64,000 nucleotides of DNA, from positions 1,860,001-1,924,000 of the forward strand of contig NZ_CP071795.1 in NCBI RefSeq assembly GCF_017498485.1, written 5' to 3'. Position 1 is the stretch's first letter, and each line of letters opens with the position of its first letter. Below, one piece after another: positions 20,572 through 30,456 of the stretch. The translations under genes were made by a program, and so were the position numbers. Source of the DNA: Polaribacter batillariae (lineage in GTDB: Bacteria; Bacteroidota; Bacteroidia; Flavobacteriales; Flavobacteriaceae). The notes below the pieces were generated by a model. The model did not search any database. It was not told where the DNA came from and saw only the letters and a list, made by a program, of their open reading frames with translations.

Positions 20572-20730
20572 AGATTTTTTTAAGAAAAAAATTCTTCTGT
20601 GTAAGAACGATTATACCCTAATTAAATAAACGTTTTTAAACTCTAGAAATTGCTACAAAAAATAATTTTAAACTTTTGTGTATTTTGATAAAATTCTATC
20701 AATTCGAGTAAATTTTACGATTAAAATGGA

Positions 20731-20815
20731 TAAAATTTGTATCGAGAATACAAATTTTAGGTTTTAAATAGTTCTCGATACCATTTTTCGTTCCTCAAAA
20801 TCACTCGAACTAACA
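20731..20815. repeat. Dispersed intergenic repeat with hairpin (TATCGAGAA type)
   Basis: A 12-bp perfect hairpin (TAAAATTTGTAT, loop CGAGA, ATACAAATTTTA, 20731-20759) is followed by TCTCGATACC and a TCACTCGAACTAAC tail. I recognise this combination as a repeat common between genes of Flavobacteriaceae, related to the TCGAG palindrome found inside mfd at about 60155. The number of genomic copies cannot be judged here. Confidence 0.5.
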
Positions 20816-20858
20816 TTTTTTGAATACTTTTAAAAAACCCACAAAGCTATGTTAATTT

Positions 20859-20894
20859 AACACTTGCTATTGCTAAAACACTTGCTATTGCTAA
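20859..20894 (+). repeat. 18-base tandem duplication upstream of the xylose regulator
   Basis: The 18-base unit AACACTTGCTATTGCTAA occurs twice in direct contact, about 60 bases before the regulator's start codon. It could be a recent slippage duplication or a doubled binding site. Confidence 0.6.
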
Positions 20895-20954
20895 AAAGAC
20901 CAATCTTTAAAAAATAAAAAATTTTTATATATTTACATACCGGAACAGAACAGC

Positions 20955-21962
20955 ATGGAAACCTATAAGCATAAAATTTCTTTAACAATCGATCACGAGA
21001 GCGATATTCCAAAATATCAGCAATTAGTAAATGAAATAAACAATGCAATTGCCGAAAATATTTTAAAAAAAGGAGATGCCATACCTTCTGTTAATAAAAC
21101 CTGTAAGTCTTGCAAAGTGTCTAGAGACACTGTTTTTAAGGCTTATTCCATTTTAAGTGAAAATGGTACTATAAACGCAGTACCCAATAAAGGATATTAT
21201 GTTGCGAACGATACCAAAAAAGTTTTGTTAGTTTTAGATACTTTTAAAGCTTATAAGGAGGTTTTGTATCATTCTTTTGTAAATAATTTACCCAATACAA
21301 TTATTACAGACGTACAATTTCATCATTATAATATTAATAATTTTAAAATTATTTTAAATAATAGCAAAGGTAAATACTATAAATATATTGTAATGCCATT
21401 TCAAAACGAAGAGGTTCCAGCAATACTTTCTGATATCGATAACAACAAACTTTTATTAGTAGATTGGAACATTCATTCTAATAAAACCAACAATTATGTT
21501 TTTCAAGATTTTGGGAAATCTTTTTATGAAGGCTTAAAAGAAGCTGTACAACTTTTTAGAAAGTATAAAAAGCTTGTTTTTTTATATCCAACATATACCT
21601 ATCATCCTAAAGAATCAATTACATATTTTAAAAAATTTTGCAAAGAGTATCAATTTAACTACAAAATAATTACAAATCCTCGTTTATTTTCTGCCGAAGA
21701 AAATGTAGCATATATAAGCACGAGTGATAGAATGTTGGGTGTTTTTTTAGAACAGTGCAAAGTTAAAAATTTAGAACCAGGAACGAACGTAGGTTTTCTT
21801 TCTTATAACGAAACACCAATGAAAAAGTTTATTTATAAAGGAATTTCTGTTATATCAACAGATTTTAAAAAATTAGGACTTAAAGCAGCAGAGTTTGTTC
21901 TTACCAACCAGCCAATGCAATATTATGTTCCTACAAAATTAATACTAAGAGCATCGTTATAA
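20955..21962 (+). CDS. GntR-type transcriptional regulator with LacI-like sugar-binding domain
   Basis: A 335-residue regulator. Residues about 15-80 are a GntR winged helix (PKYQQLVNEINNAI, then VSRDTVFKAYSILSENG). From about 90 onward there is a periplasmic-binding-protein-like domain of LacI type, a combination typical of Bacteroidota pentose regulators. The stop codon overlaps the xylulokinase start (TAATG), so regulator and kinase are co-transcribed and translationally coupled. This strongly suggests local control of xylose use. It is probably a repressor relieved by a pentose, but the ligand is inferred from context only. Confidence 0.88.
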   Translation: METYKHKISLTIDHESDIPKYQQLVNEINNAIAENILKKGDAIPSVNKTCKSCKVSRDTVFKAYSILSENGTINAVPNKGYYVANDTKKVLLVLDTFKAYKEVLYHSFVNNLPNTIITDVQFHHYNINNFKIILNNSKGKYYKYIVMPFQNEEVPAILSDIDNNKLLLVDWNIHSNKTNNYVFQDFGKSFYEGLKEAVQLFRKYKKLVFLYPTYTYHPKESITYFKKFCKEYQFNYKIITNPRLFSAEENVAYISTSDRMLGVFLEQCKVKNLEPGTNVGFLSYNETPMKKFIYKGISVISTDFKKLGLKAAEFVLTNQPMQYYVPTKLILRASL

Positions 21963-23446
21963 TGAATTATCATTTAGGATTAGACATCGGAAGTTCTTCT
22001 ATAAAAGCCGCACTTGTAGAAATAGAAACTGGTAAAAGCTTAGGAGTTATTCAAGAACCCAAAGAAGAAATGGGCATGTTTGCTCAAAAAAATGGATGGG
22101 CAACACAAGATCCAAACGACTGGTGGTTGCATGTTTGCAATGCCATTTTAAAATTAAAAAAGAAATATAATATTAATAAAACCCAAATAAAAGGAATTGG
22201 TATTTCTTACCAAATGCACGGTTTGGTAATTGTAGATAAAAAAGGAAATCCATTACGTAAAAGTATTATTTGGTGCGACAGTAGAGCAGTAAAAATTGGC
22301 AATAATGCTTTTAACGAAATTGGAAATAAAAAATGTATATCGCATCTTTTAAACTCACCAGCCAATTTTACGGCTTCAAAATTAAAATGGGTAAAAGAGA
22401 ACGAACCCAATATTTACAAAAAAATTTACAAATTTATGTTACCAGGAGATTTTATAGCATATAAATTTTCTGATAAAATAAATACCACAATCTCAGGCTT
22501 ATCTGAAGGCATCTTATGGGATTTTAAAAAAGATACAATTGCCCATTTTTTATTAGAATATTACGGAATCGACAAAAATTTAGTTCCAGACATTGTCGAT
22601 ACTTTTGGCATTCAATCTAAAGTAAATAAAAAAGGAGAAAAAGAAAGTGGCATTGCAGCAGGAACCCCAATTTTCTACAGAGCTGGAGACCAGCCCAACA
22701 ATGCACTTTCTTTAAACGTATTTAAACCCGGAGAAGTTGCTGCAACTGGTGGTACATCTGGAGTGGTGTATGCAGTTACAGATAATTTATCTGGAAAAGA
22801 AAGCACACGTATTAATAATTTTGCACATGTAAATTACACAAAATCGAACCCAAAAATTGGAAAATTACTAAATATAAACGGCGCAGGAATTCAATATCGA
22901 TGGTTGTTAAAAAATTTAGCCGTAAACTCTTACGAAGAAATGAATCATTTGGCCTCAGAAATTCCAGTAGGTTCAGATGGCATTTGCTTAATTCCCTTTG
23001 GAAATGGAGCAGAACGCATGCTAAATAATAAAGAAATTGGTACTCGAATTGTAAACCTAAACCTAAACAATCATCACAAAGGATATCTCTGTAGAGCCGC
23101 TTTAGAAGGCATCGCATTTTCATTTGTTTATGGTATGGACATCTTAAAACTAGATGGCGTAAAACCAAGTGTTATTAGAGCAGGAAATGATAATTTATTT
23201 CGTTCAGAAATTTTTACAAATACAGTCGCAACTTTAATAAATCAAGAAATAGAAATTTACAACACAACTGGTGCAATTGGCGCAGCAAGAGCAGTAAAAT
23301 TGCACAAAGGCGACTTTAAATCTTTCGGAAAAACAATTATAAACAACGATTATATAACAACTTTTACACCTCTTAAAGACAAAAAACCGTACTTAAAAGC
23401 ATATCAAAAATGGAAAAAAGAATTAGAACTTGTTTTAAATAAATAG
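21962..23446 (+). CDS. xylB: Xylulokinase
   Basis: FGGY-family carbohydrate kinase of 494 residues that phosphorylates D-xylulose to xylulose-5-phosphate. Visible features are the N-terminal phosphate loop LGLDIGSSSIKAALV, the substrate segment ISYQMHGLV typical of xylulokinases, the Asp-containing AGDQPNNALS region and the C-terminal GGTSG and ATP-binding stretches. It overlaps the regulator gene by one base and precedes xylose isomerase, which settles the substrate among the FGGY kinases. Confidence 0.94.
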   Translation: MNYHLGLDIGSSSIKAALVEIETGKSLGVIQEPKEEMGMFAQKNGWATQDPNDWWLHVCNAILKLKKKYNINKTQIKGIGISYQMHGLVIVDKKGNPLRKSIIWCDSRAVKIGNNAFNEIGNKKCISHLLNSPANFTASKLKWVKENEPNIYKKIYKFMLPGDFIAYKFSDKINTTISGLSEGILWDFKKDTIAHFLLEYYGIDKNLVPDIVDTFGIQSKVNKKGEKESGIAAGTPIFYRAGDQPNNALSLNVFKPGEVAATGGTSGVVYAVTDNLSGKESTRINNFAHVNYTKSNPKIGKLLNINGAGIQYRWLLKNLAVNSYEEMNHLASEIPVGSDGICLIPFGNGAERMLNNKEIGTRIVNLNLNNHHKGYLCRAALEGIAFSFVYGMDILKLDGVKPSVIRAGNDNLFRSEIFTNTVATLINQEIEIYNTTGAIGAARAVKLHKGDFKSFGKTIINNDYITTFTPLKDKKPYLKAYQKWKKELELVLNK

Positions 23447-23550
23447 AATTTGGGCGTTCCCTAAAGGTCGGGCTTTACATTCCAATCTTTTTATTCGTAC
23501 CTCATAAAAAGGATTTCCACTGCAATCCCTAACGCAAAAGCAGCACTCAA
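23447..23550 (+). repeat. Dispersed intergenic repeat (GGGCGTTCCC...AATCCCTAACGC type)
   Basis: The xylB-xylA gap contains a sequence unlike its surroundings, with GGGCGTTCCCTAAAGGTCGG near the start and CACTGCAATCCCTAACGC near the end. I recognise this pair of ends from a family of repeats scattered between genes in Flavobacteriaceae; its complementary GGGCG/AACGC-type ends may form a stem. It does not encode a protein. It may weaken read-through from xylB into xylA. Confidence 0.55.
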
Positions 23551-23594
23551 AACAATTACACGATTACACAAATAAACAATTACACATTTAAACC

Positions 23595-24911
23595 ATGGCA
23601 AATAAAGAATATTTCAAAGGAATCAACAAAATACAATTCGAAGGAAAAGAATCAAACAATCCATTGGCTTTTAAATATTACAATCCAGAGCAAGTAGTAG
23701 CAGGAAAAACAATGCGCGAGCACTTTAAATTTGCAATTGCATATTGGCATACGTTCTGCGGACAAGGATCGGATCCTTTTGGACCAGGAACACAAAACTT
23801 TCCTTGGGATCAAGCAGCAGATCCAATTCAGGCAGCAAAAGACAAAGCAGATGCCGCTTTTGAATTTATTAATAAAATAGGGTTCGATTATTTTTGTTTT
23901 CACGATTTCGATTTAATTCAAGAAGGTGCAACCTTTACAGAATCTGAAACAAGATTAAATACAATTACAAATTACATCAAACAAAAACAAGCAGAAACTG
24001 GTGTAAAATTATTATGGGGTACAGCCAACTGTTTTTCAAATCCACGTTACATGAATGGTGCTGCTACCAATCCCGATTTTAATGTAGTTGCAAGAGCTGG
24101 CGGCCAAATAAAACTGGCATTAGATGCAACTATTAAATTGGGTGGCGAAAATTACGTTTTTTGGGGAGGTAGAGAAGGTTACATGTCTTTATTAAATACA
24201 AATATGGCTCGCGAATTAGATCATATGGGGCAGTTTTTAACCATGGCAAGAGATTATGCAAGAGCACAAGGTTTTAAAGGAACTTTCTTTATAGAACCAA
24301 AGCCAATGGAACCCATGAAACATCAATACGATTTCGATGCTGCAACAGCCATTGGTTTTTTAAAAGAATATGGTTTAGACAAAGATTTTAAATTAAATAT
24401 CGAAGTTAATCACGCAACCTTAGCACAACACACCATGCAACACGAATTAGCGGTTGCAGCCAAAGCAGGTATGTTAGGAAGTATCGATGCCAATAGAGGA
24501 GACTACCAAAATGGTTGGGATACAGACCAATTTCCAAACAACATTCAAGAAACAACAGAAGCAATGTTGGTGTTCTTAGAAGCTGGAGGTTTGCAAGGTG
24601 GAGGTATTAATTTTGATGCAAAAATTAGAAGAAATTCCACAGATACAGAAGATGTTTTTCTTGCTCATATTGGAGGAGCAGATACCTTTGCAAGAGCTTT
24701 AATTACGGCAGATAAAATTATTACTTCATCTGCCTACAAATCGTTAAGAGAAAAAAGGTATCGTTCTTTTGATTCTGGAAAAGGCAAAGATTTTGAAGCA
24801 GGAAAATTAGAGCTTTTAGATTTGTATAACATCGCAAAAGAAAATGGCGAATTAACACTACAAAGTGGTAAACAAGAGTTATTTGAGAATATCATTAATC
24901 AATATATCTAA
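23595..24911 (+). CDS. xylA: Xylose isomerase
   Basis: Interconverts D-xylose and D-xylulose; metal-dependent TIM barrel. The 438-residue length and the N-terminal [12 protein letters not shown] and [13 protein letters not shown] segments mark a class II enzyme. Catalytic and metal residues are visible in FCFHDFDL (His and Asp of the proton shuttle), [16 protein letters not shown] (Glu), [10 protein letters not shown] (Glu and His) and [14 protein letters not shown]. It follows xylB after a repeat-filled 148-base gap and is followed by a strong hairpin before the transporter. Confidence 0.97.
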   Translation: MANKEYFKGINKIQFEGKESNNPLAFKYYNPEQVVAGKTMREHFKFAIAYWHTFCGQGSDPFGPGTQNFPWDQAADPIQAAKDKADAAFEFINKIGFDYFCFHDFDLIQEGATFTESETRLNTITNYIKQKQAETGVKLLWGTANCFSNPRYMNGAATNPDFNVVARAGGQIKLALDATIKLGGENYVFWGGREGYMSLLNTNMARELDHMGQFLTMARDYARAQGFKGTFFIEPKPMEPMKHQYDFDAATAIGFLKEYGLDKDFKLNIEVNHATLAQHTMQHELAVAAKAGMLGSIDANRGDYQNGWDTDQFPNNIQETTEAMLVFLEAGGLQGGGINFDAKIRRNSTDTEDVFLAHIGGADTFARALITADKIITSSAYKSLREKRYRSFDSGKGKDFEAGKLELLDLYNIAKENGELTLQSGKQELFENIINQYI

Positions 24912-24917
24912 AATTAC

Positions 24918-24952
24918 AAGACGCTTCGGGTTTTAAAAACCAGAAGCGTCTT
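24918..24952 (+). terminator. Terminator or attenuator hairpin after xylA
   Basis: A perfect 10-bp stem (AAGACGCTTC / GAAGCGTCTT) encloses a smaller inner stem (GGTTTT / AAAACC). It lies seven bases after the xylA stop. The following tract is TTAATAATATATT, not a clean T run, so partial read-through into the transporter is possible. Confidence 0.65.
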
Positions 24953-24990
24953 AATAATATATTATTATCAACCAATAAAAAAACATAGTT

Positions 24991-26412
24991 ATGGCACAAG
25001 CAACCAACTCAAAATATTTAATTAAACTTATATTAGTAGCCACTTTGGGCGGTTTATTGTTTGGGTACGATACAGGAGTTATTTCTGGAACCGTAAGTTC
25101 TTTAGATAGTTTTTTTGTGATTCCAAAAGAATTGTCGGAAACAGCTGCTAGTGCATTTAAAGGTTTTTTAGTTTCAAGTGCCTTAATAGGTTGTATAATT
25201 GGTGGGGTTTTTGGAGGAATTGTAAGTAAAAAGTTAGGAAGAAAAAAAGGGTTGGTACTTGCTGCCATTCTATTTTTAATATCGGCTTTAGGTTCTGCAA
25301 TGCCAGAAATGTTTATTGGAACTTTTGGCGAGTTAGACCATACCTATGCAACTGCATTTATTATTTACAGAATTATTGGAGGAATTGGAGTCGGTTTAGC
25401 CTCTATGCTATCTCCACTTTATATTGCAGAAATTGCACCGGCAAAAAGTAGAGGAAAATTGGTTTCCTTTAATCAACTAGCCATTATTGGTGGTTTTATG
25501 GTAGTATATTTCGTTAATTATTTTATTTCTAGAAGTGGTGGTTCAGATGAATGGTTGAATGAAATTGGATGGAGATGGATGTTTGCTTCAGAAATAGTGC
25601 CTGCAGGTTTATTTTTAGGATTATTGTTTTTTGTACCAGACACGCCTCGTTCTCTAATGTTAAGAAACAAACCTAAAAAAGCCTTAGATATTTTAATAAA
25701 AGTAAATGGCAAAGAAGAAGGGAATAGAGTGCTCGCAGAAATAGAAGGCTCCATTAAAGAAAAAACTTCTGAGCATCTTTTGTCTTTTGGTTGGCTAGTA
25801 ATTATAATAGGAGTATTGCTTTCCATTTTTCAGCAATTTGTGGGCATAAACGTTGTTTTATATTATGCTCCAGAAATTTTTAAAACAATTTCTGCAGGTA
25901 CAGATAGTGCGTTATTAATGACAATTATTGTTGGAGTTGTAAACTTCTTATTTACAATAATTGCAATAAGAACAGTCGATAAATATGGTAGAAAACCACT
26001 AATGATTATTGGAGCATTAGGAATGGCATTGGCGATGATTTCTTTAGGTTTCGTCTTTTTCTCTGGAGCCACAGGTTATTTAGCACTGTTTTGTATGATG
26101 TTGTATGTGGCCAGTTTTGCCATGAGTTGGGGACCTGTAACTTGGGTTTTATTATCAGAAATTTTTCCGAATAAAATTAGAGGAAGAGCTTTGGCAATTG
26201 CAGTAGCTGCACAGTGGATTTCTAACTATTTGGTATCTTTAACTTTTCCAATGATGAACGATAATTCTTATTTAACAGAACAATTTAACCATGGTTTTGC
26301 TTATTGGGTTTATGGTATTATGAGCATTTTAGCAACGTTATTTATTATAAAATTTGTACCAGAAACAAAAGGGAAAACTTTAGAGGAAATGGAAAATCTT
26401 TGGAAAGACTAA
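24991..26412 (+). CDS. Sugar porter family MFS transporter (xylose/H+ symporter-like)
   Basis: A 12-helix major facilitator of the sugar porter family, 473 residues. Family signatures are GGLLFGYDTGVISG in helix 1, KLGRKKGL and KYGRKPL in the two loop repeats, PDTPRSLM, the QQFVGINVVLYYAP sugar-binding helix 7 segment, and PETKGKTLEEME at the C-terminus. It resembles E. coli XylE in all these motifs. As the last gene of the xyl cluster it is most likely a xylose:proton symporter, although sugar porters differ in specificity and glucose or arabinose cannot be excluded. Confidence 0.92.
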   Translation: MAQATNSKYLIKLILVATLGGLLFGYDTGVISGTVSSLDSFFVIPKELSETAASAFKGFLVSSALIGCIIGGVFGGIVSKKLGRKKGLVLAAILFLISALGSAMPEMFIGTFGELDHTYATAFIIYRIIGGIGVGLASMLSPLYIAEIAPAKSRGKLVSFNQLAIIGGFMVVYFVNYFISRSGGSDEWLNEIGWRWMFASEIVPAGLFLGLLFFVPDTPRSLMLRNKPKKALDILIKVNGKEEGNRVLAEIEGSIKEKTSEHLLSFGWLVIIIGVLLSIFQQFVGINVVLYYAPEIFKTISAGTDSALLMTIIVGVVNFLFTIIAIRTVDKYGRKPLMIIGALGMALAMISLGFVFFSGATGYLALFCMMLYVASFAMSWGPVTWVLLSEIFPNKIRGRALAIAVAAQWISNYLVSLTFPMMNDNSYLTEQFNHGFAYWVYGIMSILATLFIIKFVPETKGKTLEEMENLWKD

Positions 26413-26484
26413 ACCACTATAGACTTTGAAGTCCATAGGTTTTTAAAATCTGACTAAAGGCAGCCGTTCGAAGTCTGAACGTAT

Positions 26485-26640
26485 TTACTCAAGTATAAAA
26501 TCATCATTATCATTACTTGATTTACGATGATGTTCTAAATACTCATTTACCATTTTATCAGTAATATTACCAGTACTCCAACAGCCAAAACCTATTGCCC
26601 AAAATTTAGGAAGTATTGTCTTGCAATTAAACCTTGCTGA
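26485..26640 (-). pseudogene. IS200/IS605-family TnpA transposase, C-terminal remnant
   Basis: Only the last 50 or so codons survive. The piece ends FWAIGFGCWSTGNITDKMVN, then EYLEHHRK and an acidic tail FILE. This is the characteristic end of Y1 (HUH) transposases of the IS200/IS605 group. The HUH and catalytic Tyr regions are absent, so it is inactive. It marks an old insertion at the 3' side of the xylose cluster. Confidence 0.7.
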
Positions 26641-26806
26641 TTTTTTTAAAATCAATAGAAGTGAAATTGTAAATATCGATTTTATTGAAAAATATAGAAT
26701 CTCATTTCAAAAACCAATTCTTAAATTCTTTACAAAATTAAAAAGAAAAAGTAATGACCCGTTCTTCTATTACTGCTGATTTTTGGAAGTGGTTAGAAAA
26801 TTAAAA
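26641..26806. other. Gene-free stretch with weak coding traces
   Basis: About 165 bases between the transposase remnant and the flavoprotein gene. On the plus strand one frame stays open for about 50 codons and ends near 26780, and another ends FWKWLEN at 26803. This suggests the tail of a decayed gene. I cannot identify it. Confidence 0.3.
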
Positions 26807-27901
26807 TCAATTATATTCACCAGAAAGTGTTTGTACATTCTTTTTATTGGATCTTAATTTTAGTAAAATCATTCCAATATCTGTTAAAAAATCTTTTTTA
26901 GATAATTTAAAAATTCTTGTTTGAGCAATTTTGGAACGTTTATAGTTAGACAAAAATCTATTTTTCCAGTTGTCTTCATACTCAAAAAGCAAACTCAAAT
27001 CATTATTTTTAAGTGCTTTATCTATAGCTTTACTTGCCATAATCGCAGCTTCAAAAATAAATTTATATCCTTCTCCGACGATAGGATTTACTTGAGAAAC
27101 ACTATCTCCAACACAAACTAAATTTTTATCTACAAATTTGTCTAAAACTGGTGTTATGGGTATGCTACCTCCTTCAACATTTTCGTTATCTTTTAAAACT
27201 AAAGCTTTAATTTTGGGCAATTCTAATATACTATTTAATTTGTCTTTTAACCCTTTTACCATGCTTTCATCAAAAGAACCGAAACCAATAATAGCTCTGT
27301 TGTTTTTTAGAGGAAAAATCCAACCATAACCTCCTTTATAATCTTTACCAATCATTAAGTGGGCTTCATTAACTTTTCCAAGATACTTTACATTATATTC
27401 TACCCCAACAGCTAGAGCTGGTTTCTTTTGCGTTAAACCAACTTTTTTACTAAAAACACCATTTGTTCCAGAAGCATCTACAAAAATTGAAGCCTTGTAA
27501 ACATTTCCGTTTTTATCTGTAATTGATGTGTAATTTTCTTTAGAATCTGAAACTATATTTTTGATGTGTACATCTAAAACAATATCTACAAAATCTTTAT
27601 GTAAAGATTCTAATAATTCTTGATGCACAATCTTTTTGTCTAAGATACATGCCTCTAATTTTATATTTTCTTTTAAAGATTTTGAGTGAATTATACCCGA
27701 ATCAATTTTTTGTGCAATCACATTTTCAGACAAGCCAAAATCTTCTACTTTCATAAAACTACCTAAAGTATTAAAAGAAAATTCAAGTAGATTGGTTTTT
27801 CTATCTAAGATTAACGTAGCGTGTTTTTGTTTACCTAATTCTCTTGCTAACATTAAGCCAGCAGTACCTCCACCAATAATTATAACATCATATTTTTTCA
27901 T
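26807..27901 (-). CDS. FAD-dependent oxidoreductase, geranylgeranyl-reductase/lycopene-cyclase-like
   Basis: A 364-residue flavoprotein. The N-terminus is a Rossmann dinucleotide-binding site (VIIIGGGTAGLMLARELG). A second FAD motif, VCVGDSVSQVNPIVGEGYKF, near residue 265 is typical of the geranylgeranyl reductase and squalene epoxidase-like clan. Such enzymes reduce or cyclise isoprenoid chains, including carotenoid and menaquinone side chains. The substrate cannot be told from the sequence. I use the ATG at 27901 because the alternative start two codons earlier is a GTG. Only 11 bases separate it from lepA upstream, so the two may share a transcript. Confidence 0.8.
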   Translation of the reverse strand: MKKYDVIIIGGGTAGLMLARELGKQKHATLILDRKTNLLEFSFNTLGSFMKVEDFGLSENVIAQKIDSGIIHSKSLKENIKLEACILDKKIVHQELLESLHKDFVDIVLDVHIKNIVSDSKENYTSITDKNGNVYKASIFVDASGTNGVFSKKVGLTQKKPALAVGVEYNVKYLGKVNEAHLMIGKDYKGGYGWIFPLKNNRAIIGFGSFDESMVKGLKDKLNSILELPKIKALVLKDNENVEGGSIPITPVLDKFVDKNLVCVGDSVSQVNPIVGEGYKFIFEAAIMASKAIDKALKNNDLSLLFEYEDNWKNRFLSNYKRSKIAQTRIFKLSKKDFLTDIGMILLKLRSNKKNVQTLSGEYN

Positions 27902-27912
27902 AATCACAAAAA

Positions 27913-29709
27913 TTAATCATTCAACTTTAAAACAGCCATAAATGCTTCTTGCGGAATTTCTACATTACCTACTTGACGCATTCTTTTCTTTCCTTTTTTC
28001 TGCTTTTCTAACAGCTTACGTTTTCTGGAAATATCTCCTCCATAACATTTTGCTGTTACGTCTTTTCGTAAGGCTTTTGTAGTTTCACGTGCAATAATTT
28101 TTGCACCAATTGCAGCCTGAATAGGAATATCGAACTGTTGTCTTGGTATTAATTGCTTTAATTTTTCTACAATTTTTTTACCTATAGAATACGCATTGTC
28201 GGCATGTAAAAGTGCAGAAAGTGCATCTACAGGATCTCCATTTAACAATATATCTACACGAACCAATTTCGACTCTTTCATGCCAATTGGATGGTAATCG
28301 AAAGAAGCATATCCTTTAGAAACAGTTTTTAAACGGTCGTAAAAATCGAATACAATTTCTGCCAATGGCATTTCGAAAATTAACTCTACACGTTCTGTTG
28401 TTAAATAAGTCTGATTGATAATTTGTCCTCTTTTTTCGATACACAGACTCATTACTTGCCCTACAAAATCGGCCTTTGTAATGATAGAAGCCTTAATAAA
28501 TGGCTCTTCTACTCGATCTAACCTAGATGGATCTGGTAAATCTGTTGGGTTGTTTAAGATGATAATATCATCTGGATTTTTCTTTGTATATGCGTAGTAA
28601 GAAACGTTAGGAACTGTTGTAATTACAGTCATATTAAACTCACGCTCTAATCGTTCTTGAATAATTTCCATGTGCAACATTCCTAAGAATCCGCAACGAA
28701 AACCAAAACCTAAAGCTGCAGAACTTTCTGGCTGAAAAACCAAAGAAGCATCATTTAATTGTAGTTTTTCCATAGAACTACGCAATTCTTCGTAATCTTC
28801 TGTATCTACAGGATAAATTCCTGCGAAAACCATTGGTTTTACATCTTCGAAACCTCCAATAATTTCTTTGGTGGGGTTTGCAAAATCTGTAATGGTGTCT
28901 CCTACTTTTACTTCTTTTGCGGTTTTTATTCCTGTAATTAAATAGCCAACATCACCCGTTTTTACAGATTTTTTTACAACTTGATTTAATTTTAATGTAC
29001 CCACTTCGTCTGCAAAATAATTTTTACCTGTGGCAACAAATTTAATTTCTTGTCCTTTTTTTATTTCGCCATTAAAAACTCTAAAATACGTTTCAATTCC
29101 TCTGTAAGAATTATACACAGAATCGAAAATTAGTGCTTGTAAAGGGGCGTCTGGATCTCCTTTTGGAGCAGGAATTCTCTCGATAATTGCTTCTAAAATA
29201 TTTTCGACTCCAAAACCTGTTTTTCCGCTTGCGTGAATTACTTCTTCTGGGTCGCAACCCAATAAATCTACAATATCGTCTGTGACTTCTTCTGGATTTG
29301 CAGAAGGTAAATCTACTTTATTTAAAACAGGAATAATTTCTAAATCGTTCTCTAAAGCCAAGTATAAATTAGAAATAGTTTGCGCTTGTATGCTTTGTGC
29401 AGCATCTACAATTAGCAAAGCACCTTCACAGGCTGCAATCGATCTCGAAACTTCGTAAGAGAAATCTACGTGACCTGGAGTATCTATTAAATTTAAAATA
29501 TATGGTTCTCCATTATGAATATAATCCATTTGAATGGCATGCGATTTTATGGTAATACCACGTTCGCGCTCCAAATCCATATTATCTAATAATTGTTCTT
29601 TTTTCTCACGAGAAGTTACAGAACCCGTAAAATCTAACAATCTATCTGCCAATGTACTTTTCCCATGATCGATATGTGCGATAATGCAAAAGTTTCTAAT
29701 GTTCTTCAT
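27913..29709 (-). CDS. lepA: Elongation factor 4 (LepA)
   Basis: Ribosome-associated translational GTPase. The G1 motif AHIDHGKST, switch [12 protein letters not shown]3 DTPGHVDF and G4 NKVDLPSA are all visible. The C-terminal LepA-specific domain ends with the basic tail ([17 protein letters not shown]). The ATG at 29709 gives the standard N-terminus [17 protein letters not shown]; an upstream in-frame start would add eight residues not seen in the family. The length (598 residues) is standard. Confidence 0.97.
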   Translation of the reverse strand: MKNIRNFCIIAHIDHGKSTLADRLLDFTGSVTSREKKEQLLDNMDLERERGITIKSHAIQMDYIHNGEPYILNLIDTPGHVDFSYEVSRSIAACEGALLIVDAAQSIQAQTISNLYLALENDLEIIPVLNKVDLPSANPEEVTDDIVDLLGCDPEEVIHASGKTGFGVENILEAIIERIPAPKGDPDAPLQALIFDSVYNSYRGIETYFRVFNGEIKKGQEIKFVATGKNYFADEVGTLKLNQVVKKSVKTGDVGYLITGIKTAKEVKVGDTITDFANPTKEIIGGFEDVKPMVFAGIYPVDTEDYEELRSSMEKLQLNDASLVFQPESSAALGFGFRCGFLGMLHMEIIQERLEREFNMTVITTVPNVSYYAYTKKNPDDIIILNNPTDLPDPSRLDRVEEPFIKASIITKADFVGQVMSLCIEKRGQIINQTYLTTERVELIFEMPLAEIVFDFYDRLKTVSKGYASFDYHPIGMKESKLVRVDILLNGDPVDALSALLHADNAYSIGKKIVEKLKQLIPRQQFDIPIQAAIGAKIIARETTKALRKDVTAKCYGGDISRKRKLLEKQKKGKKRMRQVGNVEIPQEAFMAVLKLND

Positions 29710-29737
29710 ACTTCGTTTTCTAACTACTTTCAATCGA

Positions 29738-29745
29738 CAAAGATA
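29738..29745 (-). promoter_or_regulatory. -7 promoter box for lepA
   Basis: The minus strand carries TATCTTTG, matching TAnnTTTG, 28 bases before the lepA ATG at 29709. This supports the shorter LepA start. The rest of 29746-29929 shows no gene. Confidence 0.45.
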
Positions 29746-29929
29746 TGCTATTTACAAACCTTCTCAAATAAAAAAAAGATGTGTATAAAAATAAAAATGT
29801 CTGTTCGAGAAATCATTACCTTTCGAGGCACAAAACAAAAGCCTATAAAATAAAAACACTAAAAGGGTATCAAACCAAAAAGTGTGTCCCTAAAATTATG
29901 AAGGGAATTTTATCGTATTCGTAAAAAAA

Positions 29930-30205
29930 TTACAAATCTCTTTCTAACTCTGTAATTGCAACTTTAAATTCTTCTAAATTGATGGCTTCGTCTCCAGATT
30001 TATCGTAGCCTTTTATTAATTCTCCAGCAACAACACCTCGTAAAAGTCCGCTTATTTCTGCAGCTTTTAACAAGGTTTTTATTTCGTCTCTGTTTAAACT
30101 TCCATCTTTGTCTTTATCATAAAAATAAAAGGCTTCTTGAGCACTTTTAAATTTCGTAGTTATTAAATTGTGTATTTTTTGTAATATTTTTTCTTTTGTG
30201 CCCAT
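29930..30205 (-). CDS. EF-hand domain protein
   Basis: A 91-residue soluble protein with two calcium-binding loops, DKDKDGSLNRDE near residue 30 and DKSGDEAINLEE near residue 68, separated by a helical stretch. The loops keep the Asp/Asn and final Glu ligands, so calcium binding is likely. There is no signal peptide. EF-hand proteins of this size are common in Bacteroidota and their role is mostly unknown. It lies just before the toxin island, on the opposite strand, and I see no evidence that it belongs to it. Confidence 0.8.
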   Translation of the reverse strand: MGTKEKILQKIHNLITTKFKSAQEAFYFYDKDKDGSLNRDEIKTLLKAAEISGLLRGVVAGELIKGYDKSGDEAINLEEFKVAITELERDL

Positions 30206-30286
30206 TTTCTTAATTTTTAGATTCTTGTTTTCTATAAAAATGCAAGTTTATGTAATTTAAAAATAATTTTTACGAAATCCAACTCT

Positions 30287-30294
30287 TAACTTTG
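30287..30294 (+). promoter_or_regulatory. -7 promoter box for the toxin operon
   Basis: TAACTTTG matches the Bacteroidota -7 consensus and lies 38 bases before an ATG at 30332 that I take as the probable true toxin start. It would drive the toxin and, since there is no terminator, the following immunity genes. Confidence 0.5.
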
Positions 30295-30456
30295 TCGTTC
30301 TAAAATAAAAAGTTTTTCATATATCTATTATATGAAACATGGAAAATATCTAAATATAATTTTTCGTATGTTCCAGATGGGGAATTACCAACTTTTGAAG
30401 GTTTTAATCCCAATGGCTTTTTTCTTCCTACCGGAACTAATGGAGGAGAGCAATAT

